From a candidate division LCP-89 bacterium (GTDB lineage: Bacteria > Electryoneota > B3-LCP), in contig JALGZU010000019.1 in assembly GCA_025774735.1 (NCBI GenBank), positions 1 through 33,890 of the forward strand: DNA of 33,890 nucleotides. The letters are read 5' to 3'. Numbering within the stretch: position 1 is the first letter of the stretch; each line of letters begins with the position of its first letter. The position numbers and the translations under genes were made by a program. Shown here piece after piece: positions 9,861-17,944 of the stretch. Below the pieces are notes generated by a model. It made no database searches and was not told where the DNA came from. It was given only the letters and a program-made list of their open reading frames with translations.

Positions 9861-10778
9861 ATGTATCGTATCTTATACTCAACTGCATTGGTTTGTGCTG
9901 CCCTGTTTTGGACTGCAGATACCGCGTTTTGCCAGGCGCCGGAATTCGATGAGGAGCTCGCCTGGGAGCATCTGTTAGCCCAGTGCAAGTTCGGACCCCG
10001 CATTCCGGGCAGTAAAGCCCACCGGGAATGCTTCAGTTACCTGGAGAATGAGCTGAAGAAGCGGACCTCTACGGTTGATGTGCAACCCTTCATGGCCGTC
10101 GATCCTCAAACCCAAAATTCGCTCGGCCTGAAGAATCTCGTCGCCGAATTCTGGGGGGATCGGACGCGGCGAGTTCTATTGTGCGCTCACTGGGATTCCC
10201 GGCCATGGGCGGATCAGGATCCCGATCCGAACCGCCGAGGCGAACCGGTTATGGGCGCCAACGACGGGGCGTCGGGAGTGGCCGTCCTCCTCGAAGTGGC
10301 CCGCTGCATCGCCGGGAATGATCCCGGCATCGGGGTGGATATCGTTCTCTTCGACGGTGAAGACATGGGGAGGGAAGGGCATCTCGACGAGTACTGTCTT
10401 GGGTCGCAGTGGTACACCCAAAACCTCTCCTACCCGCTGCCCGAAGCGGCGATCCTCCTGGACATGGTGGGAGATGCTGATCTTTACATCCCTCAGGAGA
10501 TCTATTCGCAGATGGCTGCGCCCCGCCTGACGAAGGAGATTTACGCCCTGGCGTCCGAGTTGGGCGAGAAAGTCTTCGACGCTCGCAGAGGTCAGGCTGT
10601 TTATGACGACCACGTGCATCTCCTGCAGTCCGGCATCGAGGCGGTCAACCTGATCGATTTCGATTACGCATATTGGCATACGGTTCAGGATGTTCCGGAG
10701 AACTGTTCGCCCGCGTCACTCGGTTCGGTGGGACGCGTCGTCCTGGCCTGGATATACCAGCGTGCGGGCAGGCGCTAA
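9861..10778 (+). CDS. M28-family zinc enzyme, probable glutaminyl-peptide cyclotransferase
   Basis: A 305-residue exported metalloenzyme. The signal peptide ends at TAFC(24), giving a mature start at Gln25; it is not a lipoprotein, because Phe before Cys breaks the lipobox. M28-type signs are AHWDSRP (109-115), MGANDGASG with a zinc-ligand Asp at 135, the FDGEDMG catalytic/ligand Glu pair at 167-168, DMVGD (201-205), and DDH...NLIDFDYAYWHT with a zinc-ligand His at 273. The spacing and the 'IDFDYxYWHT' ending resemble glutaminyl cyclases more than aminopeptidases. Glutaminyl cyclases convert an N-terminal Gln to pyroglutamate. The gene follows sprA by 22 bases, presumably in one transcript, which fits a role in maturing exported proteins. 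An aminopeptidase activity cannot be excluded from sequence. Confidence 0.82.
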   Translation: MYRILYSTALVCAALFWTADTAFCQAPEFDEELAWEHLLAQCKFGPRIPGSKAHRECFSYLENELKKRTSTVDVQPFMAVDPQTQNSLGLKNLVAEFWGDRTRRVLLCAHWDSRPWADQDPDPNRRGEPVMGANDGASGVAVLLEVARCIAGNDPGIGVDIVLFDGEDMGREGHLDEYCLGSQWYTQNLSYPLPEAAILLDMVGDADLYIPQEIYSQMAAPRLTKEIYALASELGEKVFDARRGQAVYDDHVHLLQSGIEAVNLIDFDYAYWHTVQDVPENCSPASLGSVGRVVLAWIYQRAGRR

Positions 10779-10854
10779 TGTTCAACCTCCCGGCGGATGC
10801 CCGGTTGCGTACTCGCCGGATTCCTCGTAAATCCCGGATTCTGGAAACCCCCTG

Positions 10855-11772
10855 ATGTCACCTCCTAAAGTACTCGCATCCCTGGATATCGGCACGAATT
10901 CCACGCTCTTCCTGCTGGCGCAGGTGGACGACCGGAACGTTATTTCGCCCTTACGGCACGAGGTGCGCACCAATGATCTGGGGCGCGGACTGGATGACAG
11001 CGGTAATCTCAGCGCTGAAGTCATCGATCTGAACGTACGCCTTCTCGGAGATTTCAAAAGAATCGCCGAAGCAGCCGGGGCAGAAGAGATTCGTGCCGCC
11101 GCCACCGAAGCCCTGCGCCGGGCCGGCAATGCGGATTACCTGATCGGCCGGATGAAAGCGGAACACGGGCTGGAAATCAGGATTCTGAGCGGGCGGGAAG
11201 AGGCGGAATACACCTACCGGGGGATTGTTTCAGGTCTGATCCCAAGTGCGGGAACCATCCTGGCTGCAGACGTCGGCGGGGGCTCAACAGAGATCATTCG
11301 GGGCACAGGGCATGAGATTGAGAAGAGTGCCTCAGTGCCGGTCGGTGCGGTGAAACTGGACCACCTTTTCATCCGTCAGGATCCTCCGTCATCAACTGAG
11401 ATCGATGCTGTGCGAAATCACGTCGAAGCCACGCTATCGGGCGTGCTGGACGAATTTACCGGATTGGATGACCGGCTGATCATCTGCGGCGGGACGGCCT
11501 CGTCGCTGGCTGCCGCGGCACTGGGATTGGCGGAGTACCAGCCGGAGAGACTTGCCGGTTACGTGATGTCTCAGGAGCGGTTGGAGCGCTTCATCGAACG
11601 GTTTCAAGGCTGCCACCTGGAAGAGCGCAGGCGGATCCCCGGGATCGGGCGCCGCCGTGCTGAGATTATCCTGCCCGGAGCCGTATTGATTCAGACCCTG
11701 TTGAAAAGGCTGGGGAGGGCTGAATATACGACCTCAGAAAGGGGTTTGCGCTACGGGTTACTAGTCTCTTAA
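10855..11772 (+). CDS. ppx: Ppx/GppA family phosphatase (exopolyphosphatase-like)
   Basis: A 305-residue single-module member of the Ppx/GppA family, acting on polyphosphate or (p)ppGpp-type substrates in the cytoplasm. The ASKHA-fold signatures are DIGTNS at residues 11-16, AAATEALRRAGN at about 81-92, LSGREEAEYTYRG at 111-123 with the catalytic Glu region, and DVGGGSTEI at 139-147, followed by VGAVKLDHLF. The length matches the short Ppx2-like form that lacks the C-terminal HD domain of E. coli Ppx. The start is ATG 10855, 76 bases after the cyclase gene. A hairpin AAATCAC/GTGATTT (11772-11794) follows the stop without a T-run. Which substrate it prefers cannot be told from sequence. Confidence 0.88.
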   Translation: MSPPKVLASLDIGTNSTLFLLAQVDDRNVISPLRHEVRTNDLGRGLDDSGNLSAEVIDLNVRLLGDFKRIAEAAGAEEIRAAATEALRRAGNADYLIGRMKAEHGLEIRILSGREEAEYTYRGIVSGLIPSAGTILAADVGGGSTEIIRGTGHEIEKSASVPVGAVKLDHLFIRQDPPSSTEIDAVRNHVEATLSGVLDEFTGLDDRLIICGGTASSLAAAALGLAEYQPERLAGYVMSQERLERFIERFQGCHLEERRRIPGIGRRRAEIILPGAVLIQTLLKRLGRAEYTTSERGLRYGLLVS

Positions 11773-11797
11773 AATCACCTAATGCCAGTGATTTCAC

Positions 11798-11826
11798 TTG
11801 ACATATTAACACTTATTGATTATCTT
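11798..11826 (+). promoter_or_regulatory. Sigma-70-type promoter upstream of hrcA-grpE-dnaJ
   Basis: A perfect -35 TTGACA (11798-11803), a 17-base spacer and TATCTT (11821-11826) precede hrcA by about 80 bases in an AT-rich gap. No classic CIRCE operator (TTAGCACTC-N9-GAGTGCTAA) was found. The nearest thing is TTAACACTT...GATGTGTAA at 11806-11840, with the wrong spacing and poor symmetry. Confidence 0.6.
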
Positions 11827-11907
11827 TATTCGATGTGTAAGAAATGGATCGGGAACGTTCACGGAAGCAATCGGTAAAAAATCCGCTGAATCCGGGCGGA
11901 CCAGGTT

Positions 11908-12936
11908 ATGGTAAACCGAGAACTGACAGATAGAGAACGGTTGATACTCCGGGAGGTCACCGCTCAGTACATTCTCAATGCGACTCCCATCGGTTCCAGG
12001 ACGTTATCCAAACGGCTGGAGGGTGAGTTTTCCTCCGCCACCATCCGGAACGTCATGGCTGACCTGGAGGAGTTGGGTCTCCTCTATCAGCCGCATACCT
12101 CGGCCGGCAGAGTCCCGACGGAACAGGGTTATCGTTTTTTCGTGGATAGCCTGATGGTGCACGGTCGCTTGAGCAGCCGCGAAAAGGAATTGTTGGACCG
12201 GGAGATCAGCCGGCTGGTTTCATCGAACGTCCAGGACGTCCTGAAACAGACGGCGCAGATTCTGGGGGAGATTTCCAATCTGCTCTGCGTCATCATGTCT
12301 CCGCCCCTGCGGGAAGGAATTCTACACCGCATCGACCTGGTCGGTATCGGCAACGACAAGATCCTGCTGGTCATCACCATTCAGTCGGGATTCGTACGCA
12401 GCATGTTTCTCGAAGTTCAGTCCGCCGTCTCGCGGGATGAGATCGAGTGGTTGACCGCCTACCTGAATCAGCGTCTATCCGGATTAAAGCTCAGCGAGAT
12501 TCGTGGTTCAATCCACAAACGGCTGCGCGGTGGTGGCGTGGAGAATTCCCGGTTGATGAGAACTGTCCTCGATCACGCTCAGGAAGTTTTCAACTTCAAC
12601 GCTCAGGACGATTATCTCTTCGGCGGGGTCAACAGCCTGGCTGCCCAGCCCGAGTTTTACAACGTAGAGGAGCTTCGCAAGGTGTTGACTCTGCTGGAAG
12701 ATCAATCCCTGTTTCTGCACTTGTTCGCCCGCGAAGAAGATGGCGTACAAGTGAAGATCGGTCGTGAGAACGCCGTCAAATCATTGTCGTCGCTCTCCAT
12801 CGTAACGGCACCTTACAAGTTCAGAAAGTTGAGCGGGGCGATCGGTATCATCGGACCGACCCGCATGAATTATCCCAAGACGGTGTCGATCGTCGAGTAC
12901 GTGACTCAGAAAATCGACACGACGATTGGTGAATAG
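11908..12936 (+). CDS. hrcA: Heat-inducible transcription repressor HrcA
   Basis: A 342-residue HrcA, the usual length. The N-terminal winged helix (about 1-85) shows LTDRERLILREVTAQYI, PIGSRTLSKR and FSSATIRNVMADLEELGLL, then the signature QPHTSAGRVPTEQGYRFFVDSLM. A GAF-like middle domain and the C-terminal KLSGAIGIIGPTRMNYPKTVSIVEY complete the family pattern. HrcA represses chaperone operons by binding CIRCE operators and needs GroEL for activity. It heads a three-gene chaperone unit, with grpE 40 bases downstream. ATG 11908 follows a weak AGG-containing site. The missing consensus CIRCE upstream means autoregulation is not shown by the sequence. Confidence 0.96.
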   Translation: MVNRELTDRERLILREVTAQYILNATPIGSRTLSKRLEGEFSSATIRNVMADLEELGLLYQPHTSAGRVPTEQGYRFFVDSLMVHGRLSSREKELLDREISRLVSSNVQDVLKQTAQILGEISNLLCVIMSPPLREGILHRIDLVGIGNDKILLVITIQSGFVRSMFLEVQSAVSRDEIEWLTAYLNQRLSGLKLSEIRGSIHKRLRGGGVENSRLMRTVLDHAQEVFNFNAQDDYLFGGVNSLAAQPEFYNVEELRKVLTLLEDQSLFLHLFAREEDGVQVKIGRENAVKSLSSLSIVTAPYKFRKLSGAIGIIGPTRMNYPKTVSIVEYVTQKIDTTIGE

Positions 12937-12976
12937 AATCGGTGGCAGTGCCACAGATAGGGTCAAGGTTTAAGTG

Positions 12977-13567
12977 ATGGCAAAAGGTAAGGACAAGACA
13001 GCAGTCAAAAACACAGTAAATCCGGAGGACGATCTCGCCGAACAAAGTGCGGATGAGGCGGTGAATGGAGTAGGCGTCGAGGATCCCGAGGCGGCTTCCG
13101 AAGGGGCGACCTCCGAACCAGAAGATGAAGTTGGCATGCTTCGGCTGGAGCTGAACGAGTACAAAAACCTTTATTTGCGCAAAGCTGCGGAATTCGAGAA
13201 TTTCAAAAGGCGGAAGCAACTGGAATTTCAAACCCTAATTAAAAGCGCCGGTGAAGCTCTCATCAGCGAATTGTTGCCGGTCCTGGACGATTTCGATCGC
13301 TTTTTATCCAGCGAGGGGAATGGCGATAACGAGAGCCTCCTGGAAGGGGCGCGGCTGATGCGCGAGAAGTTGTGGGAGTGCCTGGTGACCCGGGGACTAC
13401 AACCCATCGAGTCCCTGGAGAAACCGTTCGATCCCGAACTTCACGAAGCGCTCATGCAGGAGGAGAGAGAAGGGATAGAACCCGGCATCGTTCTGCAGGA
13501 ACATTTGCGCGGATACCGGCTGGGTGATCGCGTCATTAGACATGCAAAGGTTGTTGTTTCCGCTTGA
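12977..13567 (+). CDS. grpE: Nucleotide exchange factor GrpE
   Basis: A 196-residue GrpE that releases ADP from DnaK. The first 50 residues are acidic and disordered, as in the family. The long dimerising helix carries LRLELNEYKNLYLRKAAEFENFKRRKQLE, and the C-terminal beta domain has PVLDDFDRFL, FDPELHEALMQEE and HLRGYRLGDRVIRHAKVVVS. ATG 12977 is chosen over the in-frame GTG at 12974, since AAGG lies 9 bases before it. The gene sits between hrcA and dnaJ, with dnaJ starting 11 bases after its stop. Confidence 0.96.
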   Translation: MAKGKDKTAVKNTVNPEDDLAEQSADEAVNGVGVEDPEAASEGATSEPEDEVGMLRLELNEYKNLYLRKAAEFENFKRRKQLEFQTLIKSAGEALISELLPVLDDFDRFLSSEGNGDNESLLEGARLMREKLWECLVTRGLQPIESLEKPFDPELHEALMQEEREGIEPGIVLQEHLRGYRLGDRVIRHAKVVVSA

Positions 13568-13578
13568 TTTAGAGAATC

Positions 13579-14721
13579 GTGGCTAAACAAGACTACTACG
13601 AAATTCTGGATGTTGATCGACAGGCGAGCGCCGAGGAGATCAAGAAGGCATACCGCAAGCTGGCGATCAAATATCATCCGGACAAGAATAAAGGAGATAA
13701 AACCGCCGAAGCCAAGTTCAAGGAGGTCGGCGAAGCGTACGCGGTTCTCACCGATCCCGACAAGCGGGCGCGCTACGACCGCTTCGGTCACGCCGATCCT
13801 GGCATGCAGGGGTTTGGAGGAGGCGGGTATGATTTCGACCTATCGGACGCCTTGCGTATCTTCATGGAGGGTGGCTTCGGAAGTTTTTCGGACCTCTTCG
13901 GCGGAGGGCGAGCCTCGCACGGGCAGAGGGCTTTCCGGGGAAGTGACCTCCAGATTTCCTTGAAACTCAACCTGGAGGACATCGCCACCGGGACATCCAA
14001 GAAGATCAAGATTTCCAAGCTGAAGACGTGTGATGACTGCAGCGGAACCGGGGCGGCGAAGGGTTCGAAACCGACCACCTGTCCGACCTGTCAGGGCCGG
14101 GGGGAAGTACGGCGGGTGACACGCTCTTTCCTGGGACAATTCGTTCAGGCGTCGAGCTGTCCGGCATGCAACGGGACCGGTCAGATCATTGGAAATAAAT
14201 GTACCGGCTGCGGGGGCGAAGGCCGCCACAAAGGTGAAGTAACCCTCTCCGTGAACATTCCCGCTGGCGTCCAGAATGGGAACTATCTAACCTTGCGCGG
14301 TCAGGGGAACACAGGCCTGCGAGGCGGTCCAAACGGTGACGTTTTCATCGTGATCGAGGAGCAACCGCACAAGTTCTTCGAGCGGCACAGGGATGACGTC
14401 GTCTACAACCTCCTGCTCTCTTTCCCACAGGCGACCCTGGGGGACGAAGTCGAGGTGCCGTCCTTGAGCGGCCGGGTGAAAATCAACATCCCCGCGGGCG
14501 TACAACATGGGAAAATTCTACGGCTGCGCGGTAAAGGCATCAAGCACTTGAACAACCCCGGGTCCGGGGACCAACTCGTCGTCATCAACCTGTATACACC
14601 GACGAAACTTACGCCAGATGAACGCAAGCTGTTCGAACAACTGGATAAATGCGAGGGGGTCAAGCCCAAGCCGGGGCAGAAGACTTTTTTCGGGAAGGTT
14701 AAAGACGCTTTTTCAGCATGA
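13579..14721 (+). CDS. dnaJ: Chaperone protein DnaJ
   Basis: A 380-residue type I DnaJ. The J domain covers residues 1-70 with HPD at 33-35. A Gly/Phe-rich linker follows ([10 protein letters not shown]...[13 protein letters not shown]). Four zinc-finger repeats of the CxxCxGxG type lie at about 152-216: [24 protein letters not shown] and CTGCGGEG. The C-terminal substrate-binding domains contain [19 protein letters not shown] and a second [19 protein letters not shown]. The start is GTG 13579, which reads [14 protein letters not shown]. The stop overlaps the next gene's ATG (ATGA). It works with GrpE and DnaK; no dnaK gene is in this window. Confidence 0.97.
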   Translation: MAKQDYYEILDVDRQASAEEIKKAYRKLAIKYHPDKNKGDKTAEAKFKEVGEAYAVLTDPDKRARYDRFGHADPGMQGFGGGGYDFDLSDALRIFMEGGFGSFSDLFGGGRASHGQRAFRGSDLQISLKLNLEDIATGTSKKIKISKLKTCDDCSGTGAAKGSKPTTCPTCQGRGEVRRVTRSFLGQFVQASSCPACNGTGQIIGNKCTGCGGEGRHKGEVTLSVNIPAGVQNGNYLTLRGQGNTGLRGGPNGDVFIVIEEQPHKFFERHRDDVVYNLLLSFPQATLGDEVEVPSLSGRVKINIPAGVQHGKILRLRGKGIKHLNNPGSGDQLVVINLYTPTKLTPDERKLFEQLDKCEGVKPKPGQKTFFGKVKDAFSA

Positions 14722-15170
14722 GCAGAGCAGCCAAGCATTGGGGATTTACGCCGGGTGAAAAGCGGGCCATTTTGCTGATCCTTGCGGCTTTCCTCATGGC
14801 TGCTGGCTACCGGGTTGTTCAATATAGGGCGGAGCCCCAGCCCGTTGCCATCAGTACGAAGGATTCCCTCGCTGTCGAAGCCATTAAAAAGGCTTACCTG
14901 GCTGAAACGTTACCGGGTTCAGACGAGGCGGTTGACGATACCGGCAGGAATGGGAAACCGTTGAACTTGAACACGGCCACCCGAACGCAACTCGAGGCAT
15001 TGCCCGGGATCGGACCCGTTCTGGCCGGGAGAATCCTGGAGGCGAGGGATAGGGTGGGATCCTTCACCGAGCTGGAGGATCTTTTAGCTGTACCGGGGAT
15101 CGGAGTAAAACGGTTGGAGAAAATCCGGCCCCTTGTGACCTTGTCTAACGCGGAGATGTCCGGTCGATAA
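14718..15170 (+). CDS. ComEA-like membrane-anchored helix-hairpin-helix protein
   Basis: A 150-residue protein with an N-terminal membrane anchor at about residues 18-33 ([18 protein letters not shown]) and a C-terminal double helix-hairpin-helix DNA-binding domain. The domain reads [19 protein letters not shown], then [24 protein letters not shown]. This is the architecture of ComEA, the periplasmic DNA receptor for transformation, although similar short proteins occur in non-competent bacteria. It overlaps dnaJ by 4 bases and so is translationally coupled to the chaperone unit. With recO, dprA and a PilM/GspL-like gene nearby, a part in DNA uptake is plausible but not shown. Confidence 0.85.
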   Translation: MSRAAKHWGFTPGEKRAILLILAAFLMAAGYRVVQYRAEPQPVAISTKDSLAVEAIKKAYLAETLPGSDEAVDDTGRNGKPLNLNTATRTQLEALPGIGPVLAGRILEARDRVGSFTELEDLLAVPGIGVKRLEKIRPLVTLSNAEMSGR

Positions 15171-15287
15171 GGGCCTAAAGAGAAGCGATCTCGGAGTCCG
15201 ATGGTTATTCAAGTTGAGATACCCGGACTTCAATATCATAACATCGCCTTCTGTGCCGACTGGAAGGCAGGACAATCTGGAGGTTTT

Positions 15288-16556
15288 ATGGCGGTGGATA
15301 AATCTGTAAACCCGAAAGGATCAATCGTTTTAAAGCTGGTCATCCTGGTCTGTTTCTTTTTAATGCTGGTCAGCATCCTCTATCCGCGGGCGGAGTGGAA
15401 AGTACAGGATCAGTTGCGCGATAAATGCCAGCTCAGGATGGAGAATCTCTCTTACGTAATACGGGAATACGGGCGGAAACACCTGGGATTCATCGACGAG
15501 CTGGATGATTACCTGGCCTTTATTGGCACCGATTCGGTTTCGATGGATCCTCCCCGGTATGAAATCGAAAGTTTGACTCGAGAGCCTGGCGCGGGCCGTG
15601 ATTCGCTGCTGCTGGATTTCAGCGATGAATTTCGCCTCGATCATTTCATGGTGGACACCCTACGCCGAGTCACGCAGGTGAACGACTCACTCATCCTGCT
15701 CGATTCCGTGCACGTCTACGCTGTCCCCCATCCTGAGTTCAGCAAAATTCCGATTTCAATCCTGGTCTTAACTTCCGAAACTCCTATCCAGGTAATCTAC
15801 CGGGAGAAGAACATTACGGATCACGCTCTGCTGGCTTACTCCGACAGCCAGATCCAATACGACTGGCTCAGGCTCGAATTCATCGCCATGAAGTCCACGG
15901 ATGCGCTCATATCCCTGCCCGTTGATTGTCTCGCCGTGTGTTCTGTATCTCAGTTGCCCTACAAGCTCAACGTCAATGTCAGATCCAAGTTGGAAGGGTT
16001 GGCCAGGTTTCAATTACAGAAGGTGGAGCTGGATACCAACATCACCGTGGATACATTGATGGTCGATCTCTTCAATCATAAATTGAAGACGGAAGCTCTG
16101 GCAAACGTTCTGGTCGTCATTGGTGAGGATTCTTCCCTGATAGACAAGAAAGACTCGATTTTAGTCTCGCATTTCATCGAGCGGGTTGCTGCCGTCAAGG
16201 ACCAGGATGAATTTGAGGTTACCGGAGATTATACTATCAACGTACCTTCCGATTCAATGCCCGGCTGGAACGTACCTCAACGCATCCGAGACGCCGTATT
16301 CGTGTCTCACATTGATTCATTGAGCCAGGTATTGAAGAGTCTCGAAGAATTCCAGGCGCTGCTTCCCAGGGTCAGCTACGCGGATTCTTACTACGTCGCC
16401 AAAGTGGACACCACGGGCGTAACTATCCAGTGTCCAATCGACTCCCTGTACCACGAGCCGAGCCGCTCGATTGTAGACCGCATCTTCGGCATCGGTCCCG
16501 CCAAGAATCACGGGCGAGTTGACAACGGCGACCTTTCCTGGAGCGAAACAAAATAG
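15288..16556 (+). CDS. Unrecognised protein with N-terminal membrane anchor
   Basis: A 422-residue protein I cannot place in a family. ATG 15288 is chosen because GGAGG lies 5 bases before it; an in-frame start at 15201 would add 29 residues with no signal-like content. One membrane helix lies at about residues 13-33 (IVLKLVILVCFFLMLVSILYP). It is followed by a helical stretch, QLRDKCQLRMENLSYVIREYG, then KHLGFIDELDDYLAFI, which recalls the layout after the helix in type II secretion pseudopilins, but there is no prepilin peptidase site. The rest is beta-rich with many 'LILLDSVHVYAVP'-like strands. It lies 117 bases after the ComEA-like gene and 49 bases before a PilM/GspL-like gene. The pair may be an envelope assembly unit (inference). 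Confidence 0.7.
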   Translation: MAVDKSVNPKGSIVLKLVILVCFFLMLVSILYPRAEWKVQDQLRDKCQLRMENLSYVIREYGRKHLGFIDELDDYLAFIGTDSVSMDPPRYEIESLTREPGAGRDSLLLDFSDEFRLDHFMVDTLRRVTQVNDSLILLDSVHVYAVPHPEFSKIPISILVLTSETPIQVIYREKNITDHALLAYSDSQIQYDWLRLEFIAMKSTDALISLPVDCLAVCSVSQLPYKLNVNVRSKLEGLARFQLQKVELDTNITVDTLMVDLFNHKLKTEALANVLVVIGEDSSLIDKKDSILVSHFIERVAAVKDQDEFEVTGDYTINVPSDSMPGWNVPQRIRDAVFVSHIDSLSQVLKSLEEFQALLPRVSYADSYYVAKVDTTGVTIQCPIDSLYHEPSRSIVDRIFGIGPAKNHGRVDNGDLSWSETK

Positions 16557-16559
16557 GAA

Positions 16560-16577
16560 AGCCCCCCGCCCGGGGCT
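16560..16577 (+). repeat. Short hairpin between two envelope genes
   Basis: The stem AGCCCC/GGGGCT closes a 6-base loop just after the stop at 16556. No T-run follows, so it is a weak terminator at best, or an mRNA-stabilising or processing hairpin. Confidence 0.4.
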
Positions 16578-16605
16578 ACACTATCCATTTGCTTAGAGTG
16601 AGATT

Positions 16606-17400
16606 ATGCCGCTATCCCTAAGAATGCAGGTAAAAGAGATCGCTCTTTACGACGTCAAGCAAGGAGAAGAGACTCTGCTGAGCAAGCTCGATCTCGATTT
16701 CGAGGTTGGTCCCATCGCGCTGACGTCCGAAGACGACTACCATCGCCTGTTAGCTGCGTTGGCTCAACTCAAAGCCGATTCAGGCGCGCAGGAATCGCCG
16801 GTTGATCTGATTGTCCCTGCGGAGTGGGGAGTGACTCACCACGTACCGGACCCCTCCCTGTCGGAAGAAGATCTCAGCGAACATCTTCAGTGGGAACTCC
16901 GCAAGGCGCTGGTTGATTCCGAGGAGAAATTCCGCTATAATTTCGCCTACGCTGAAGGTGGAGGTATCGCTCTGGCCGCCATGCGAATTTCTCTGCTCAA
17001 TGCCCTTCAACAGGTGGTTGAAGAGGCCGGCTTTCACCTGGAGGGGATGTTCCTTGCTGGCGATCCCTGGCAGCAGGTGAACCTGGTGAAACTCAACAAC
17101 GTTCCGGCGGACCAGCCGAAGGCGGAGGATATTGAAAAGGTGGCGAGTCCAGAGAAACCACGCAAACCGAAACCGGTCCACCCGCGGCGGGAACGGCGGA
17201 GTCAACCCACCTGGTTCTTCGGTGTCGTTCTGATCCTCGGTCTTCAGTTACTTCATCTGGGTCAAGATGAGCCCGCCTCCGGAGCAAATTGCGGTGGAGG
17301 AGCCGGTTACCGAGGTCACCGAAACGGAGCCCGGCGCCGCGCCGGAAGAAGTATCCGCCCCTCCGGAGCAGAGACGAATCCCGGTCCAACCCGTGTCTAG
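16606..17400 (+). pseudogene. PilM/GspL-like protein, N-terminal part up to a frameshift
   Basis: About 210 residues before the break resemble the actin-like (ASKHA) region of type IV pilus PilM or type II secretion GspL. Visible are VDLIVPAEWGVTHHVPDPSL and LSEEDLSEHLQWELRKALV, which match the PilM pattern LSEAEIxxAIRWELEKYIP, then ALAAMRISLLNALQQVVEEAG and FHLEGMFL. The domain is shorter than PilM (about 350 residues). A basic linker KPRKPKPVHPRRERR leads to the membrane helix WFFGVVLILG. Here the frame must change: the +2 frame, open from 17234, continues the helix with FSYFIWV. After the break the first frame reads Cys/Gly/Arg-rich nonsense to 17400. The shift site lies between 17234 and about 17250, with no homopolymer there. 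Confidence 0.65.
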
Positions 17401-17881
17401 TGCAAGCTCCTGGACAGGGATGAGTCAGCGGGTCGGAATCGTGCAGGAGACGATGGATGTTTTAGGGGAACAGAGTTATTTCGACTTGATCTCCTTCACC
17501 GATAACCGGTTCCTGTGCCAGGTCTCTTCCGAAAAGATCGACCAGATGAATGTGGCGGTCGAGATGATCTCGAAATTCGGCGTTCTGGAAGATGTGAAAA
17601 CACAGTCCGTCCCTCCGTATAACGGCACCATCCGGGGCATCATAAGCGGCAAAGTGGCAGCGAGTGCTGCGCTGGGCGGGGCTGCAACCCCCAATAGAGA
17701 CAACCTCATAGCTTTAGGCGAACAGAACGGGTTGAAGAACGATAAGGGACTGGTGTTCACGGGAACGAAAACCGCCGTGGTGAGCTTTTTAAATGACCTT
17801 GCCGCCGGCAATTACGCCATCTACCGGGTCATCCTGGTGCCGTGGGAGACGGAGGAATACCGAGCCGTTCTCGAACTTTAG
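17267..17881 (+). pseudogene. PilM/GspL-like protein, C-terminal part after the frameshift
   Basis: This is the rest of the preceding protein. The helix continues upstream of the first ATG (17267) as FSYFIWVKMSPPPEQ. A Pro/Glu-rich spacer (EEPVTEVTETEPGAAPEEVSAPPEQ) follows, then a periplasmic alpha/beta domain of about 140 residues with SQRVGIVQETMDVLGEQSYFDLISFTDNRFLCQVSS. The layout of cytoplasmic actin-like domain, one helix and small periplasmic domain is that of GspL, or of a PilM-PilN/PilO fusion. The whole would be 424 residues if one base is dropped. I see no classic slippery motif, so mutation or sequence error is likelier than programmed frameshifting. Confidence 0.6.
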
Positions 17882-17906
17882 GGTGGATTGTCCCTGGCGT
17901 TACATT

Positions 17907-17932
17907 GGGGACCACGCTCCGGTCCCCTTTTT
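17907..17932 (+). terminator. Intrinsic terminator directly upstream of rsmD
   Basis: A perfect 7-bp stem GGGGACC/GGTCCCC (17907-17913 with 17921-17927), a 7-base loop and TTTTT (17928-17932). It lies 25 bases after the PilM/GspL-like stop and only 12 bases before the rsmD ATG. Confidence 0.85.
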
Positions 17933-17944
17933 CATTTCACGCCA

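Noticed and set aside
11806..11840. Possible CIRCE operator upstream of hrcA
   Set aside because: TTAACACTT and GATGTGTAA are separated by 17 bases, not 9, and are not good inverted copies.
17231..17260. Programmed frameshift in the PilM/GspL-like gene
   Set aside because: No slippery heptamer, stop-assisted +1 site or stimulatory hairpin is visible at the shift; mutation or sequence error is simpler.
17888..17944. Longer rsmD start at 17888
   Set aside because: The extension runs through the terminator hairpin and T-run, and the family N-terminus begins exactly at ATG 17945.
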